Part shown: piece by piece, positions 1-6,441 of the stretch
Layout: the number at the start of each line of letters is the position of its first letter
Numbering within the stretch: position 1 is the first letter of the stretch
Assembly: GCA_900767695.1 (NCBI GenBank)
Contig: CAAGAC010000121.1
Location: 1-6,983, forward strand
Length of the DNA stretch: 6,983 nucleotides
Origin: an uncultured Succinivibrio sp.
GTDB taxonomy: Bacteria > Pseudomonadota > Gammaproteobacteria > Enterobacterales > Succinivibrionaceae
Direction: 5' to 3'
Translations under genes and position numbers: made by a program
The notes under the pieces: generated by a model
What the model saw: only the letters and a program-made list of their open reading frames with translations
Database searches by the model: none
Told to the model about the DNA's origin: nothing

Positions 1-99
1 CGGAGGAGCTACGGTCTGCCTGACGACGAGTACTTCTTTTTGAAGCTAATCGACATGTCGAACATGGGGATCAGGCTGGACCGATCCCACAAGATTTAG
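1..99 (+). CDS. C-terminal fragment of an unidentified protein
   Basis: An open frame enters from the left edge and ends at a TAG at 97-99, giving 32 residues (beginning RRSYGLPDDEYFFLKLIDMS, ending DRSHKI). I do not recognise the family with confidence. The basic and aromatic character, and lower GC than the neighbouring genes (codons such as TTT, TTG, CTA, ATT), would fit the end of a transposase, but no terminal inverted repeat can be confirmed here. It converges on the phosphatase-like gene, with 43 bp between the two stop codons and no clear terminator there. Because only the tail is present, coding status rests on the continuous frame and plausible residue composition. Confidence 0.4.
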   Translation, partial: RRSYGLPDDEYFFLKLIDMSNMGIRLDRSHKI

Positions 100-142
100 G
101 ACAGACCCAAACGAATTAGGGCTACATTCAAAAGCTCTGGGC

Positions 143-2086
143 TTACGCTTCGCGCTCCTTGGCGTTATTGGTCTTTTTGACGCAGACCGCGCAGAGATCG
201 GCATCGTTCTGCTGGGTGCCTGAGAAGCCAACAACCGACTTGTTTAGGGCTATGAGCGTATCAGAAGCGCTGTCTGTCTGAGTGATGGCCGCGCACACCG
301 CGCGCAGGCGGTCCTCGTCGTAGCTCTCCTTCTTCTGGTTGTGGATCGAGAAGATCCCATTGCCGCAGAGGAGCAGGGTCTCGCCGAAGTCGAGCTTGTT
401 CTTATGCTCGCCATAAGCCTCCTGGGGATTGGCCCCCAGGGCCCTGCCGCTGCCGCACTCAGGCGCCTTTACTCCCCCTATGCCAAACTGCATGGGAGCC
501 TTGAAGCCAGCAGCCGAGACGATGCAGTTGCCGGTGAACTCGCTTAAGATCATCACGAAGGCCTTGATCTCAACCCCGCCGTGGCTCCTTAAAGCCAGCA
601 TGCGGTTTATAGCGCCCAGAGTCTCGCCCGGGCGCATGCCCTCGTCCCTTATGCACCTGCGGATCACCGCGAACACTCCCGAGAGCGGGGTGAGCGAGCT
701 GCCGCTGCCCTTGGAGCCGGAGGCCATAACGACGGCGATGTTGTCCCTGTCCACCCTGAAGATGTCATAGGCATCGGTGCACCCGGTCTTGGAGGGCAGG
801 AGGAAGGACGCGATGTCGAGGAAGCGGGAGGAGGGCATTTCGGATGCCGAAGGCGGCAGCCCCTTCTGGAGCATGCACCTGCCTGCCTGGACTCCCTCGT
901 TGAACTTGCCGTCGATGATTTCGTCGAAGTGCTCGCGCTGGGAGGTGATCTTCGAGTCGATGGCCGCGCCCTGGGCGCGGGCGGCCTCGGAGAGGGCCAC
1001 GACCACCTGCGCGGGAAGCCCGCGCCCGTCGGTGGTGATCTTCTCGGCAGCGGCGTCTGCCTCGTCCTTGGAGAGCAGGCTCTGCTTGCCGTAGGCCTCG
1101 ATGAGCGCGCCGATGCGGTCGGTCTCCCTGGCCTCATCCTTGCTGCGGCGGCGGTTCCACACGAGGAGCAGGGCGATCACGGCAGCACCAAGCACCGCGC
1201 CGAAGGCGATGAAAGGAATATTCGCGCCTCTGGCCTTGGGGGCTGCCTCGGCGGTGAGCGCGCAGGCGCTCTCGCCGCAGGCCACTGCGGCGTCGTACTC
1301 GCTTCCCCCTAGGGTAAAGGTTCCCTCAAAGCCGCGGTTCTCGCGCGAGAGCCTGCCTGCTATCTCGCCAAGGTCAACCTTCTTTGAGGAGAAGACCGCC
1401 TTGCCGTCGTGGAAGACCGCGAGCAGGCGCGAGGTGCCGGAGTCAGGGAGCACGAGGGACGAGAGCGACTTCTCAAGCCCAAGCTCCCTGGCCTTGGGTG
1501 CCTTGAAGCGCTTGTCGTCTCCGAACTTCTCAAGGTAGAGGTAGGTCACATGCTTGCCTGCCGCCGAGTCGAGCAGGTAGCCGAAGAAGTTCTTCCCGTC
1601 CTGGGCGTAGCAGCGGAAGCGCTCGGGGAGCGGCCCCTCCTTGCGCATGGAGCCTGCGAGATCTCCCCTCATGTTCTCGGGGATCCCGGCAATCGAGGCG
1701 CAGTCCACGCCCTCGGGGTAGCCGTCCTGCGAGCGGAAAATCTGGAAGGCGTCGGCGTTCCCTGCAAAGTAGTCAAAAGCGAGGAAGCTTATCGGTTCAA
1801 GCGAAGGCTCGTCGGGGCGCGAGCTCATCGCCCTGGCGTGATCTCGGATGTCAAGGTAGGGCCTTGCAGCCGCGGAGAGCGCCTGGGCGCGTTCCTCCTC
1901 CTCGTTCCTGTAGAGGCTCTCGGCAACGCCGCACAGGAGCCTTGAGGATTGCAGCCTCGAGCGCGAGGCTGCCTTCAGGGCATCCTCGGATGGGCCTCCG
2001 CCCAAGGCGCCGTAGGCGCAGATCCCGGCGGCAAGCGCCGCGGCTCCGGCGCAGGCAAGGTACAGGAACAGGGAATTTCTGGCCAC
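143..2086 (-). CDS. Membrane-anchored sensor with degenerate SpoIIE/RsbU-like PP2C phosphatase domain
   Basis: The protein has 647 residues. Residues about 5-28 form an N-terminal membrane span, 29-288 a probable periplasmic sensing region, and 289-310 a second span followed by the basic stop-transfer NRRRSK. A helical linker (about 315-395) leads into a C-terminal region (about 400-640) with the layout of SpoIIE-type PP2C Ser/Thr phosphatases: a Q-x-x-LPP entry segment near 407-412, TDAYDIF at 437-443 where the family has GGDfYD, ASGSKGSG at 455-462 where it has DvSGkG, CGNG at 574-577 for TDG, and NDAD at 627-630 for the final DD. Only the first metal-binding Asp is clearly kept, so activity is doubtful and a binding role is more likely. 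The start is GTG, supported by AAGGA (complement of 2095-2099) 8 nt upstream and by a promoter further up. The stop is TAA. I saw no HAMP domain. The sensed ligand is unknown. Sensor-SpoIIE proteins normally act in partner-switching control of sigma or anti-sigma factors; no anti-sigma or STAS gene is in the window. Confidence 0.8.
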   Translation of the reverse strand: MARNSLFLYLACAGAAALAAGICAYGALGGGPSEDALKAASRSRLQSSRLLCGVAESLYRNEEEERAQALSAAARPYLDIRDHARAMSSRPDEPSLEPISFLAFDYFAGNADAFQIFRSQDGYPEGVDCASIAGIPENMRGDLAGSMRKEGPLPERFRCYAQDGKNFFGYLLDSAAGKHVTYLYLEKFGDDKRFKAPKARELGLEKSLSSLVLPDSGTSRLLAVFHDGKAVFSSKKVDLGEIAGRLSRENRGFEGTFTLGGSEYDAAVACGESACALTAEAAPKARGANIPFIAFGAVLGAAVIALLLVWNRRRSKDEARETDRIGALIEAYGKQSLLSKDEADAAAEKITTDGRGLPAQVVVALSEAARAQGAAIDSKITSQREHFDEIIDGKFNEGVQAGRCMLQKGLPPSASEMPSSRFLDIASFLLPSKTGCTDAYDIFRVDRDNIAVVMASGSKGSGSSLTPLSGVFAVIRRCIRDEGMRPGETLGAINRMLALRSHGGVEIKAFVMILSEFTGNCIVSAAGFKAPMQFGIGGVKAPECGSGRALGANPQEAYGEHKNKLDFGETLLLCGNGIFSIHNQKKESYDEDRLRAVCAAITQTDSASDTLIALNKSVVGFSGTQQNDADLCAVCVKKTNNAKEREA

Positions 2087-2158
2087 TTTCGCAGTCCTTA
2101 TTCGTATATCAGTTGACGAGCCTATGGCGATCTTGCCGGCTTTGCAGTCAATATCGGA

Positions 2159-2186
2159 ATTTTAGCCCTTTATTTGAGTAAAACAA
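2159..2186 (-). promoter_or_regulatory. Sigma-70-like promoter of the phosphatase-like gene
   Basis: Read on the minus strand, TTGTTT (2186-2181) is followed after 16 bp by TAAAAT (2164-2159), a 5/6 match to the -10 consensus. Transcription would begin near 2152, giving a leader of about 65 nt before the GTG start at 2086. The site lies in the only clearly AT-rich patch of the long intergenic region. A second TTGACT (2150-2145) has no convincing -10 partner. Confidence 0.45.
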
Positions 2187-2843
2187 CGCTTTTTCAAACA
2201 AATAGATATGAACAGTGTGATTTGGCTCATTTTTGAGCGGTAACTTGCGCCAGAAGGGCCGCAAGGGAGTGCGGGATCGCGGCCCATCAGGCGATGGCGC
2301 TGGAGCAGATGGAGCAGGGCGCGCGGAAGCGGTTTCTTGGCGCTTGAAACGCCGGCGACCGAGGCGCTCCATTGGCGGCGAGGGGCCTGGCAGTTGCTGC
2401 AGCGCTGACTGGGAGCTGCGGCATGGGATCAGCATCTGTAGCAGGGGCATCTGGCGGTGATGGCCGAGGCAATGGCAGGGCAGGCTGCGAGGGCAGGGCG
2501 CTTGTGTTCACTGCATGCGTCCCTTACGGAGTGCGCCAGGGCGCCCTGGCTTCATGCCTGTCTTCCGCCGCTCTCATCCTGACCTGCCTTGCCCGCTCTT
2601 ATCCTGTAATGGCTGTCAAAGCCCTCCTGCCGGCTTCCTCATGCCCGATGCCTTGTCGGGACGAGTTCCGTGCATTGAGGTTCAGGTCTTAGGCAGCCGC
2701 TCCCAGGCATTCTTCCAGCCTCTTTCCTGCACCCTGATCGATCCTTGCTGGCCGCAGACCTGTGCGCAACGTTTCGATTTTTTGATGCACCTTGAAAATC
2801 CGCAAGTTACCTTCGCGCCACGGAGGGCCTCTGGGCCTGCCTA
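2187..2843. other. Long apparently non-coding intergenic region
   Basis: About 650 bp between the divergent promoters. It stays GC-rich, which leaves several frames open by chance. The possible translations are rich in Arg, Pro, Ser and Gly, lack ribosome binding sites, and show no domain I recognise. I see no tRNA, CRISPR, clear insertion-sequence end or strong terminator hairpin. It may hold regulatory sequence for the two divergent genes, or a decayed gene, but nothing specific can be supported. Confidence 0.4.
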
Positions 2844-2852
2844 TGCTATACT
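2844..2852 (+). promoter_or_regulatory. Extended -10 promoter of the EAL-like gene
   Basis: TGCTATACT at 2844-2852 matches an extended -10 element (TGn followed by TATACT, 5/6 to TATAAT). No good -35 lies 16-18 bp upstream, as is common for extended -10 promoters. Transcription would begin near 2859, so the open frame upstream of this point is probably not translated. The following leader contains a small hairpin (GGCGC/GCGCC arms, 2889-2901). Confidence 0.4.
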
Positions 2853-2967
2853 TGGGAAGATTGAGCAAAGGCGCCAGCGGTTCTCACAGGCGCCATGCGC
2901 CGGTGATTTAGTCAAAGGCGCGCTCCATAACAAGAACAAGAACCTCAGGCATCCAAAGGTGCGGACT

Positions 2968-4350
2968 TTGCCCCCAGCAGGTAGCAGCCAGACTAAGAAG
3001 GAAGAGGCCGGCGAGAAGCCCAAGTTCAAGCGCTCGCGCGACCGCTGCCACATCATCAACATGCTCCCGGTCTTCGACCAGCAGGGCAACGTGCTGTGCT
3101 ACGCCTTCCACTACACCGCGGGCGCCAAGTTCGAGGGCGAGGCGCTCGAGCCCAGGCACGTGACCCACGTGCTCATCGGCTACTACGTGCGCCGCGCGAT
3201 GAACATCTTTGTCGGCGACAGGGGCAGCAGCATGGTCCGCATGCCGCTATCCACCGACAGCACCAGATTCCTGAGCCTCATCAACACCCAGAGGTTCATC
3301 CACTACCTGCCAAGAAGGCAGGAGGTCTCCCCCTCGACGCTGCACCTGGTGGACGTCATGCGCAAGGCGCGCATGCGCATCGCCTGCGACGTCTACACCG
3401 TCATCTACACCCGCTGGGCCCAGGCGGTGAAGAACTTCACCTACATCGTCGTGGACATGGAAGGCGACGTGAACGAGCAGATGAACCTCGCCGTCAACAT
3501 CCGCGAGCAGGCCCCGTGGCTCAAGCTCATCGCCCGCTGCAGGAACGTGACGAACTGCCGCGACGCCTTCGCCCTTGGAATCGACTACGTCTGCGCCCCG
3601 GACTTCCCGCCCGAGACGCTTCTGAACCTGGTGCAGAAGCGCTACGCCCAGGCCTTCCCCGAGATGTTCTCGGAGGTGTGCACGGTGTTCCTTTCGCACG
3701 TCTCGCTTCAGGCCGACAACTCGGCCTTCCTCTCGCTCTCCTCCCGCTATCCCCAGGTAATGGCCTTCTTCAAGCCGGTGATGGAGATCCTGCGCGAGGA
3801 TGAGCCGCACGAGGGCGACGCGGAGATCGCGATCGGCACCTACGAGAACGCCTGCATCATGTACTCGCCCGAGACCATGCGCGCGGCCGAGGCGATCCTC
3901 TGCCTGAAGCTCCTCTCAAGCCGCTTCGAGCCCGACGAGGTGAGAAACGCCGGACTCAACAGCTTCGAGCCTCTCAAGTTCGCGCTCGACGAGGGCCGCT
4001 CATGGTACTGCGTGGTCGTGGATCCGAGCCTCAAGGAGACCATGCCGCTCTTCACGCTGGGGCTTCTGCGCACGCTCTCGCGCTTCTCGGCCTCAAGCGA
4101 GGAGCTTGAGGATCCGGTCTACGCCGAGCTCATGGACAAGCGCGGAAAGCTCATCTCGAGGTTCAAGGCGCTGAAGAGCGTCGACAACGGCATGAACGCC
4201 TTGGTGAAGACCGATCTTGAAGGGGTGTCCAAGCTCGCCAAGGATGGCTTCTACACCACCGCGAGCCTCAGCGGCTCTGTGGAGAAGGGCCTCATCTGGA
4301 CCCAGAGGATCATCAAGGCCCTGGGCGGCAACGCCGAGGTCTCGCGCTAG
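2968..4350 (+). CDS. Degenerate EAL-like (YuxH-type) cytoplasmic signalling protein
   Basis: The protein has 460 residues from the TTG at 2968, chosen because AAAGGTG (2955-2961) sits 6 nt upstream. GTG at 2959 and ATG at 3061 are alternatives, but 3061 would cut off part of the conserved N-terminal strand. There is no signal peptide or membrane span. Residues about 28-50 (HIINMLPVFDQQGNVLCYAF) resemble the 'aRQPIfd..g.v.gYElL' opening of EAL/HDOD proteins. Residues about 101-215 follow the EAL fold pattern: FLSLINTQRFIHYLP, then IACDVYT, IVVDMEGD, LIARCRN and a CAPDFPP end. The residues needed for c-di-GMP hydrolysis are missing: no E in the EAL position, no DDFG, no AEGVE. The C-terminal half (about 230-460) is helical and unassigned; a clear HDOD domain cannot be seen. 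A non-enzymatic binding or adaptor role is inferred. It is probably co-transcribed with the secreted protein 52 bp downstream and is divergent from the phosphatase-like gene. Strong GC-third-position bias begins near 2995, supporting a start close to there. The coding call is firm; the family call is moderate. Confidence 0.6.
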   Translation: MPPAGSSQTKKEEAGEKPKFKRSRDRCHIINMLPVFDQQGNVLCYAFHYTAGAKFEGEALEPRHVTHVLIGYYVRRAMNIFVGDRGSSMVRMPLSTDSTRFLSLINTQRFIHYLPRRQEVSPSTLHLVDVMRKARMRIACDVYTVIYTRWAQAVKNFTYIVVDMEGDVNEQMNLAVNIREQAPWLKLIARCRNVTNCRDAFALGIDYVCAPDFPPETLLNLVQKRYAQAFPEMFSEVCTVFLSHVSLQADNSAFLSLSSRYPQVMAFFKPVMEILREDEPHEGDAEIAIGTYENACIMYSPETMRAAEAILCLKLLSSRFEPDEVRNAGLNSFEPLKFALDEGRSWYCVVVDPSLKETMPLFTLGLLRTLSRFSASSEELEDPVYAELMDKRGKLISRFKALKSVDNGMNALVKTDLEGVSKLAKDGFYTTASLSGSVEKGLIWTQRIIKALGGNAEVSR

Positions 4351-4402
4351 ATCCAAGATCAGGCGCAGTCTCTCAAGTCCTAGTCTCATGGAGGGTTCCG
4401 GC

Positions 4403-5053
4403 ATGCTCGATGATCAAAATATCAAGGCTCAAGCAGGGCATTCATCAAAGTCCTGCTCCATGGCAGGCGCCATGAAAACCTCTGGTACTACGGCGACGAG
4501 CGCAACCGGGCGCTGCTCCATGGCAGGCGCCATGAAAACCCTTGCCCTGGCCATCGGCATCTCATCCCTGATCCCCATGAGCGCACTTGCGGCATCGTCT
4601 GAATACGACGTCATCGACGTCGGCTCCGATCCCACGCAGGACGACGGGGAGATCACCATCACCGAGGATGACGACTCCATCAATCTGCACATGGGCGGCG
4701 ATCCCAATCACGGGATCTACCACAACCCCTCGCAGCAAAACGAGTACGTCTACCCGCCCGACGGCTGGCACGGCAGGGGCTGGGACCGCATGGGCGGCGG
4801 CAGATATGGCCAGGACTCAGGCAGCGCGTCTTCCCAGCGGGGACGCGACGGCAACGGCTACTACTACGACTTCGGCAAGGGCCGCGGCGGCTATGATCGC
4901 GAGGGGATGATGCGCCATCCCAGCCAGGGCTATGGCCAAGGCCGGGGCATGGACGACGGCTACGGCCATGGCGATCACCGCATGACGGGACACCATCAGG
5001 ACGGCTACAGCGATGGCGGCTACTGCGATGACGATCAGCGCTACTGCAACTGA
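4403..5053 (+). CDS. Secreted Gly/Tyr/Asp/His-rich protein with duplicated N-terminal leader
   Basis: The protein has 216 residues from the ATG at 4403, preceded by GGAGGG (4390-4395) at 7-nt spacing, the best Shine-Dalgarno match in the window. A Sec signal peptide is evident, but it begins late: MKTLALAIGISSLIPMSALA at residues 44-63, with predicted cleavage after ALA. The first 43 residues precede it and contain CSMAGAMKT twice (18-26 and 38-46). Internal in-frame ATGs at 4520 and 4532 could therefore be the true start; 4532 gives a textbook 20-residue signal peptide but only a weak AGG upstream. The mature part (about 153 residues) has an acidic stretch (QDDGEITITEDDDS, 79-92), then a low-complexity region rich in Gly, Tyr, Asp, Arg and His (about 120-207), and ends with a Cys pair (208 and 215) that could form a disulfide. 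I do not recognise the family. Envelope, surface or metal-binding roles are possible, but unsupported beyond composition. Confidence 0.75.
   Translation: MLDDQNIKAQAGHSSKSCSMAGAMKTSGTTATSATGRCSMAGAMKTLALAIGISSLIPMSALAASSEYDVIDVGSDPTQDDGEITITEDDDSINLHMGGDPNHGIYHNPSQQNEYVYPPDGWHGRGWDRMGGGRYGQDSGSASSQRGRDGNGYYYDFGKGRGGYDREGMMRHPSQGYGQGRGMDDGYGHGDHRMTGHHQDGYSDGGYCDDDQRYCN
4453..4480 (+). repeat. 28-bp direct repeat, copy 1
   Basis: First copy of a perfect 28-bp direct repeat inside the secreted-protein gene; the second copy starts exactly 60 bp later, so the frame is kept. It encodes CSMAGAMKT apart from the first base of the Cys codon context. Each copy contains the inverted repeat CATGGC-AGGC-GCCATG and two ATG codons. 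Confidence 0.9.
4513..4540 (+). repeat. 28-bp direct repeat, copy 2
   Basis: Second copy, identical to 4453-4480 over 28 bp. This copy runs directly into the hydrophobic core of the signal peptide, whereas copy 1 is followed by a Thr/Ser/Gly-rich linker. The ATG at 4532 within it is a plausible alternative translation start. Confidence 0.9.
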
Positions 5054-5108
5054 CAGCCTGCCTTGGCGCTCCGATTCATTTGCAAGCCCTTGCTGGCCCT
5101 TGGCTTTG

Positions 5109-5126
5109 GCGGGGTATAATCCCCGC
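5109..5126 (+). promoter_or_regulatory. -10 box inside a palindrome, probable promoter of the small membrane protein gene
   Basis: A perfect TATAAT (5115-5120) is flanked by perfect 6-bp arms, GCGGGG and CCCCGC. The best -35 candidate is TTGCTG (5090-5095) with a long 19-bp spacer. Transcription would start near 5127. The symmetrical arms around the -10 could form an operator for a dimeric repressor, or simply a hairpin when read through from upstream. Confidence 0.5.
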
Positions 5127-5160
5127 AGGCTGCGGAGCCTACGCTCCGCTTGAACAGCGG
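5127..5160 (+). promoter_or_regulatory. Leader with three mutually exclusive hairpins before the small membrane protein
   Basis: Three overlapping stems can be drawn: AGGCT/AGCCT (5127-5131 with 5136-5140), GCGGAGC/GCTCCGC (5132-5138 with 5143-5149) and CCGCT/AGCGG (5146-5150 with 5156-5160). The middle 7-bp stem excludes both others. The last arm, AGCGG, sits 6 nt before the ATG at 5167, where a ribosome binding site is expected. The arrangement resembles a translational switch or attenuator, but the outer stems are short. Confidence 0.35.
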
Positions 5161-5166
5161 TTTACC

Positions 5167-5460
5167 ATGATTGCGCTACTAGGCACCCTCGCACTTTCCT
5201 TCCTGATGTTCATGCTGCTTGCTGGCATGGGCACCACCCTTGTTATGGCGCTGTGCGCCTGCCCGATCATCATCGCAGCCGCGCTTACCGCGGCAGTCGA
5301 GTGGGGGCTGCGCCTGGGGCTTGGCATGGAGCTGAGCGTCCCGTGGCTTGCGGCCGTCTTCCTCTGCTCGCTTGCGCTGGGCTTTCTCGTGCTGCTCTTT
5401 CTCAAGCGCCGGTGGATCCTCACCTCGCTCATGATCTCGGTGCGCCGCGTGGTGCGCTGA
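5167..5460 (+). CDS. Small hydrophobic membrane protein
   Basis: The protein has 97 residues from the ATG at 5167. An earlier in-frame ATG at 5080 is upstream of the likely promoter and has no ribosome binding site. Hydrophobic segments at about 3-25, 26-46 and 58-79 predict two or three membrane spans, ending in a basic cytoplasmic tail (KRRW at 80-83 and RRVVR at 93-97). Glu 45 and Glu 55 lie in the loop between spans. The only Shine-Dalgarno-like sequence is the weak AGCGG 6 nt upstream, itself able to pair in a hairpin. The family is not recognised. The transporter gene begins 49 bp after its stop, so the two may be co-transcribed, but a functional link is a guess from position. Confidence 0.6.
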   Translation: MIALLGTLALSFLMFMLLAGMGTTLVMALCACPIIIAAALTAAVEWGLRLGLGMELSVPWLAAVFLCSLALGFLVLLFLKRRWILTSLMISVRRVVR

Positions 5461-5461
5461 C

Positions 5462-5483
5462 GCCCCATGGGGCAAAGCCCCAT
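5462..5483 (+). terminator. GC hairpin(s) between the small membrane protein and the transporter
   Basis: ATGGGGC (5467-5473) and GCCCCAT (5477-5483) form a perfect 7-bp stem with an AAA loop. The left arm also forms an alternative perfect palindrome GCCCCATGGGGC (5462-5473). Four T residues (5490-5493) follow 6 nt after the stem, too few and too distant for a strong intrinsic terminator. It could be a weak attenuator or an mRNA-processing or stability element in an operon. Confidence 0.35.
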
Positions 5484-5509
5484 CAGCCGTTTTCCTAAAG
5501 ACTCGCAAA

Positions 5510-6412
5510 ATGGATCTCAAGATCTTCCTGAAGCTGCACCTTGCGGTGTTCATCGCAGGCTTCACCGGGCTGTTCGGCCGCCTGGTGTCGCTAAACGCCT
5601 TATGGCTCACGCTCTTCCGCATGCTCTTTGGCTGGGCCGCCTTCCGCATCTACATGGCCGCATCGGGCAGGAATCGCCCGTGCAGCGCAAAGACGAGGGC
5701 CAAGCTAATCTTCTCGGGGATCCTGCTTGCATCCCACCTGACGCTGTTCTTTCTTGCCATAAAGCTCTCCAACGTCTCAATCGGCGTGCTCACGCTCTCG
5801 TCGATAAGCTTCTTCATCGCGCTAATCGAGCCCTTTGCCAGCCGCACGCGCTTCTCGTTCTCCGACATCGGCTTCAGCCTCATCGGCATGCTCGGGCTCT
5901 TCTGCATCTTCAGCTTCGACTCGAAGTTCCGCGCCGGGATCTGCGTGGGGATCGCCTGCTCCTTCATGGACGCGGTCTACGCGACCTGGAACAAGCGCCT
6001 GGTCGCAGCCCAGGTTGCCGACAGCTACAACATGCTCAAGATCCAGTTCGACGGGGCGCTGGTGTTCATGATCGGCGTGGTCATCGCCTCAAGGCTCATC
6101 ACCGGGGAGTGGGACTTCCACTTCAGCTGGCTCGACATGTTCTACCTCTTCATCGCGGGCACCATCTGCACCGCCGGCATGTACCTCCTGCAGCTCCAGG
6201 TGCTCAAGGGGATCTCCGCCTTCACGATGATGCTCACCTACAACCTGGAGCCCGTCTACAGCATCATCCTCGCGATGATCATCTTCAACGAGGCGAGGGA
6301 ACTCAACTTCTCCTTCTACATCGGCGTCGCCTGCATCATCGCCTCCATATCCCTCAAGACCTGGAAGCTTGCCCGCCAGAGGAAGCTCGATCCCGCGCTA
6401 CGCAACTCCTGA
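5510..6412 (+). CDS. DMT superfamily transporter, EamA family
   Basis: The protein has 300 residues, the usual length for the family, with about ten predicted membrane spans in two repeats of five. Rough spans are 7-27, 31-49, 66-85, 89-109, 118-136, 142-160, 180-198, 207-225, 228-258 (partly broken) and 267-285. The first repeat ends near LTLSSISFFIALIEPF (94-109); the second carries NLEPVYSIILAMIIFNEARE (245-264), which matches the 'L.P....l.a...lgE' signature of EamA domains. Members export amino acids, nucleosides or other small metabolites across the inner membrane; the substrate cannot be read from this sequence. The ATG at 5510 has only a weak AAAG (5497-5500) upstream. A strong hairpin follows the stop. 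The Arg/Lys-rich C-terminus is probably cytoplasmic. Confidence 0.88.
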   Translation: MDLKIFLKLHLAVFIAGFTGLFGRLVSLNALWLTLFRMLFGWAAFRIYMAASGRNRPCSAKTRAKLIFSGILLASHLTLFFLAIKLSNVSIGVLTLSSISFFIALIEPFASRTRFSFSDIGFSLIGMLGLFCIFSFDSKFRAGICVGIACSFMDAVYATWNKRLVAAQVADSYNMLKIQFDGALVFMIGVVIASRLITGEWDFHFSWLDMFYLFIAGTICTAGMYLLQLQVLKGISAFTMMLTYNLEPVYSIILAMIIFNEARELNFSFYIGVACIIASISLKTWKLARQRKLDPALRNS

Positions 6413-6441
6413 GGAAGATTCAGCATCCTGGTTCTCGGGAA

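Noticed and set aside
664..1137. 157-residue minus-strand open frame inside the phosphatase-like gene
   Set aside because: Very rich in Pro, Ser and Arg, typical of an out-of-frame translation of the same GC-rich gene.
2238..2346. Short + strand frame ending MALEQMEQGARKRFLGA then stop
   Set aside because: It reads somewhat like a protein but is only about 36 residues, has no ribosome binding site, and could easily arise by chance.
2148..2450. 100-residue minus-strand open frame in the long intergenic region
   Set aside because: It overlaps the predicted promoter of the phosphatase-like gene, is Pro/Ser/Arg-rich, and has no recognisable motif.
2515..2967. N-terminal extension of the EAL-like protein from the ATG at 2515
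   Set aside because: Codon pattern is unlike the downstream gene, no ribosome binding site is present, and an extended -10 promoter lies inside it at 2844-2852.
3096..3803. 235-residue + strand open frame inside the EAL-like gene
   Set aside because: Arg/His/Gly/Pro-rich shadow of a GC-rich gene, with no ribosome binding site or motif.
5080..5166. Upstream ATG at 5080 as the start of the small membrane protein
   Set aside because: It precedes the perfect TATAAT box and leader hairpins and lacks a ribosome binding site; the hydrophobic protein begins naturally at 5167.
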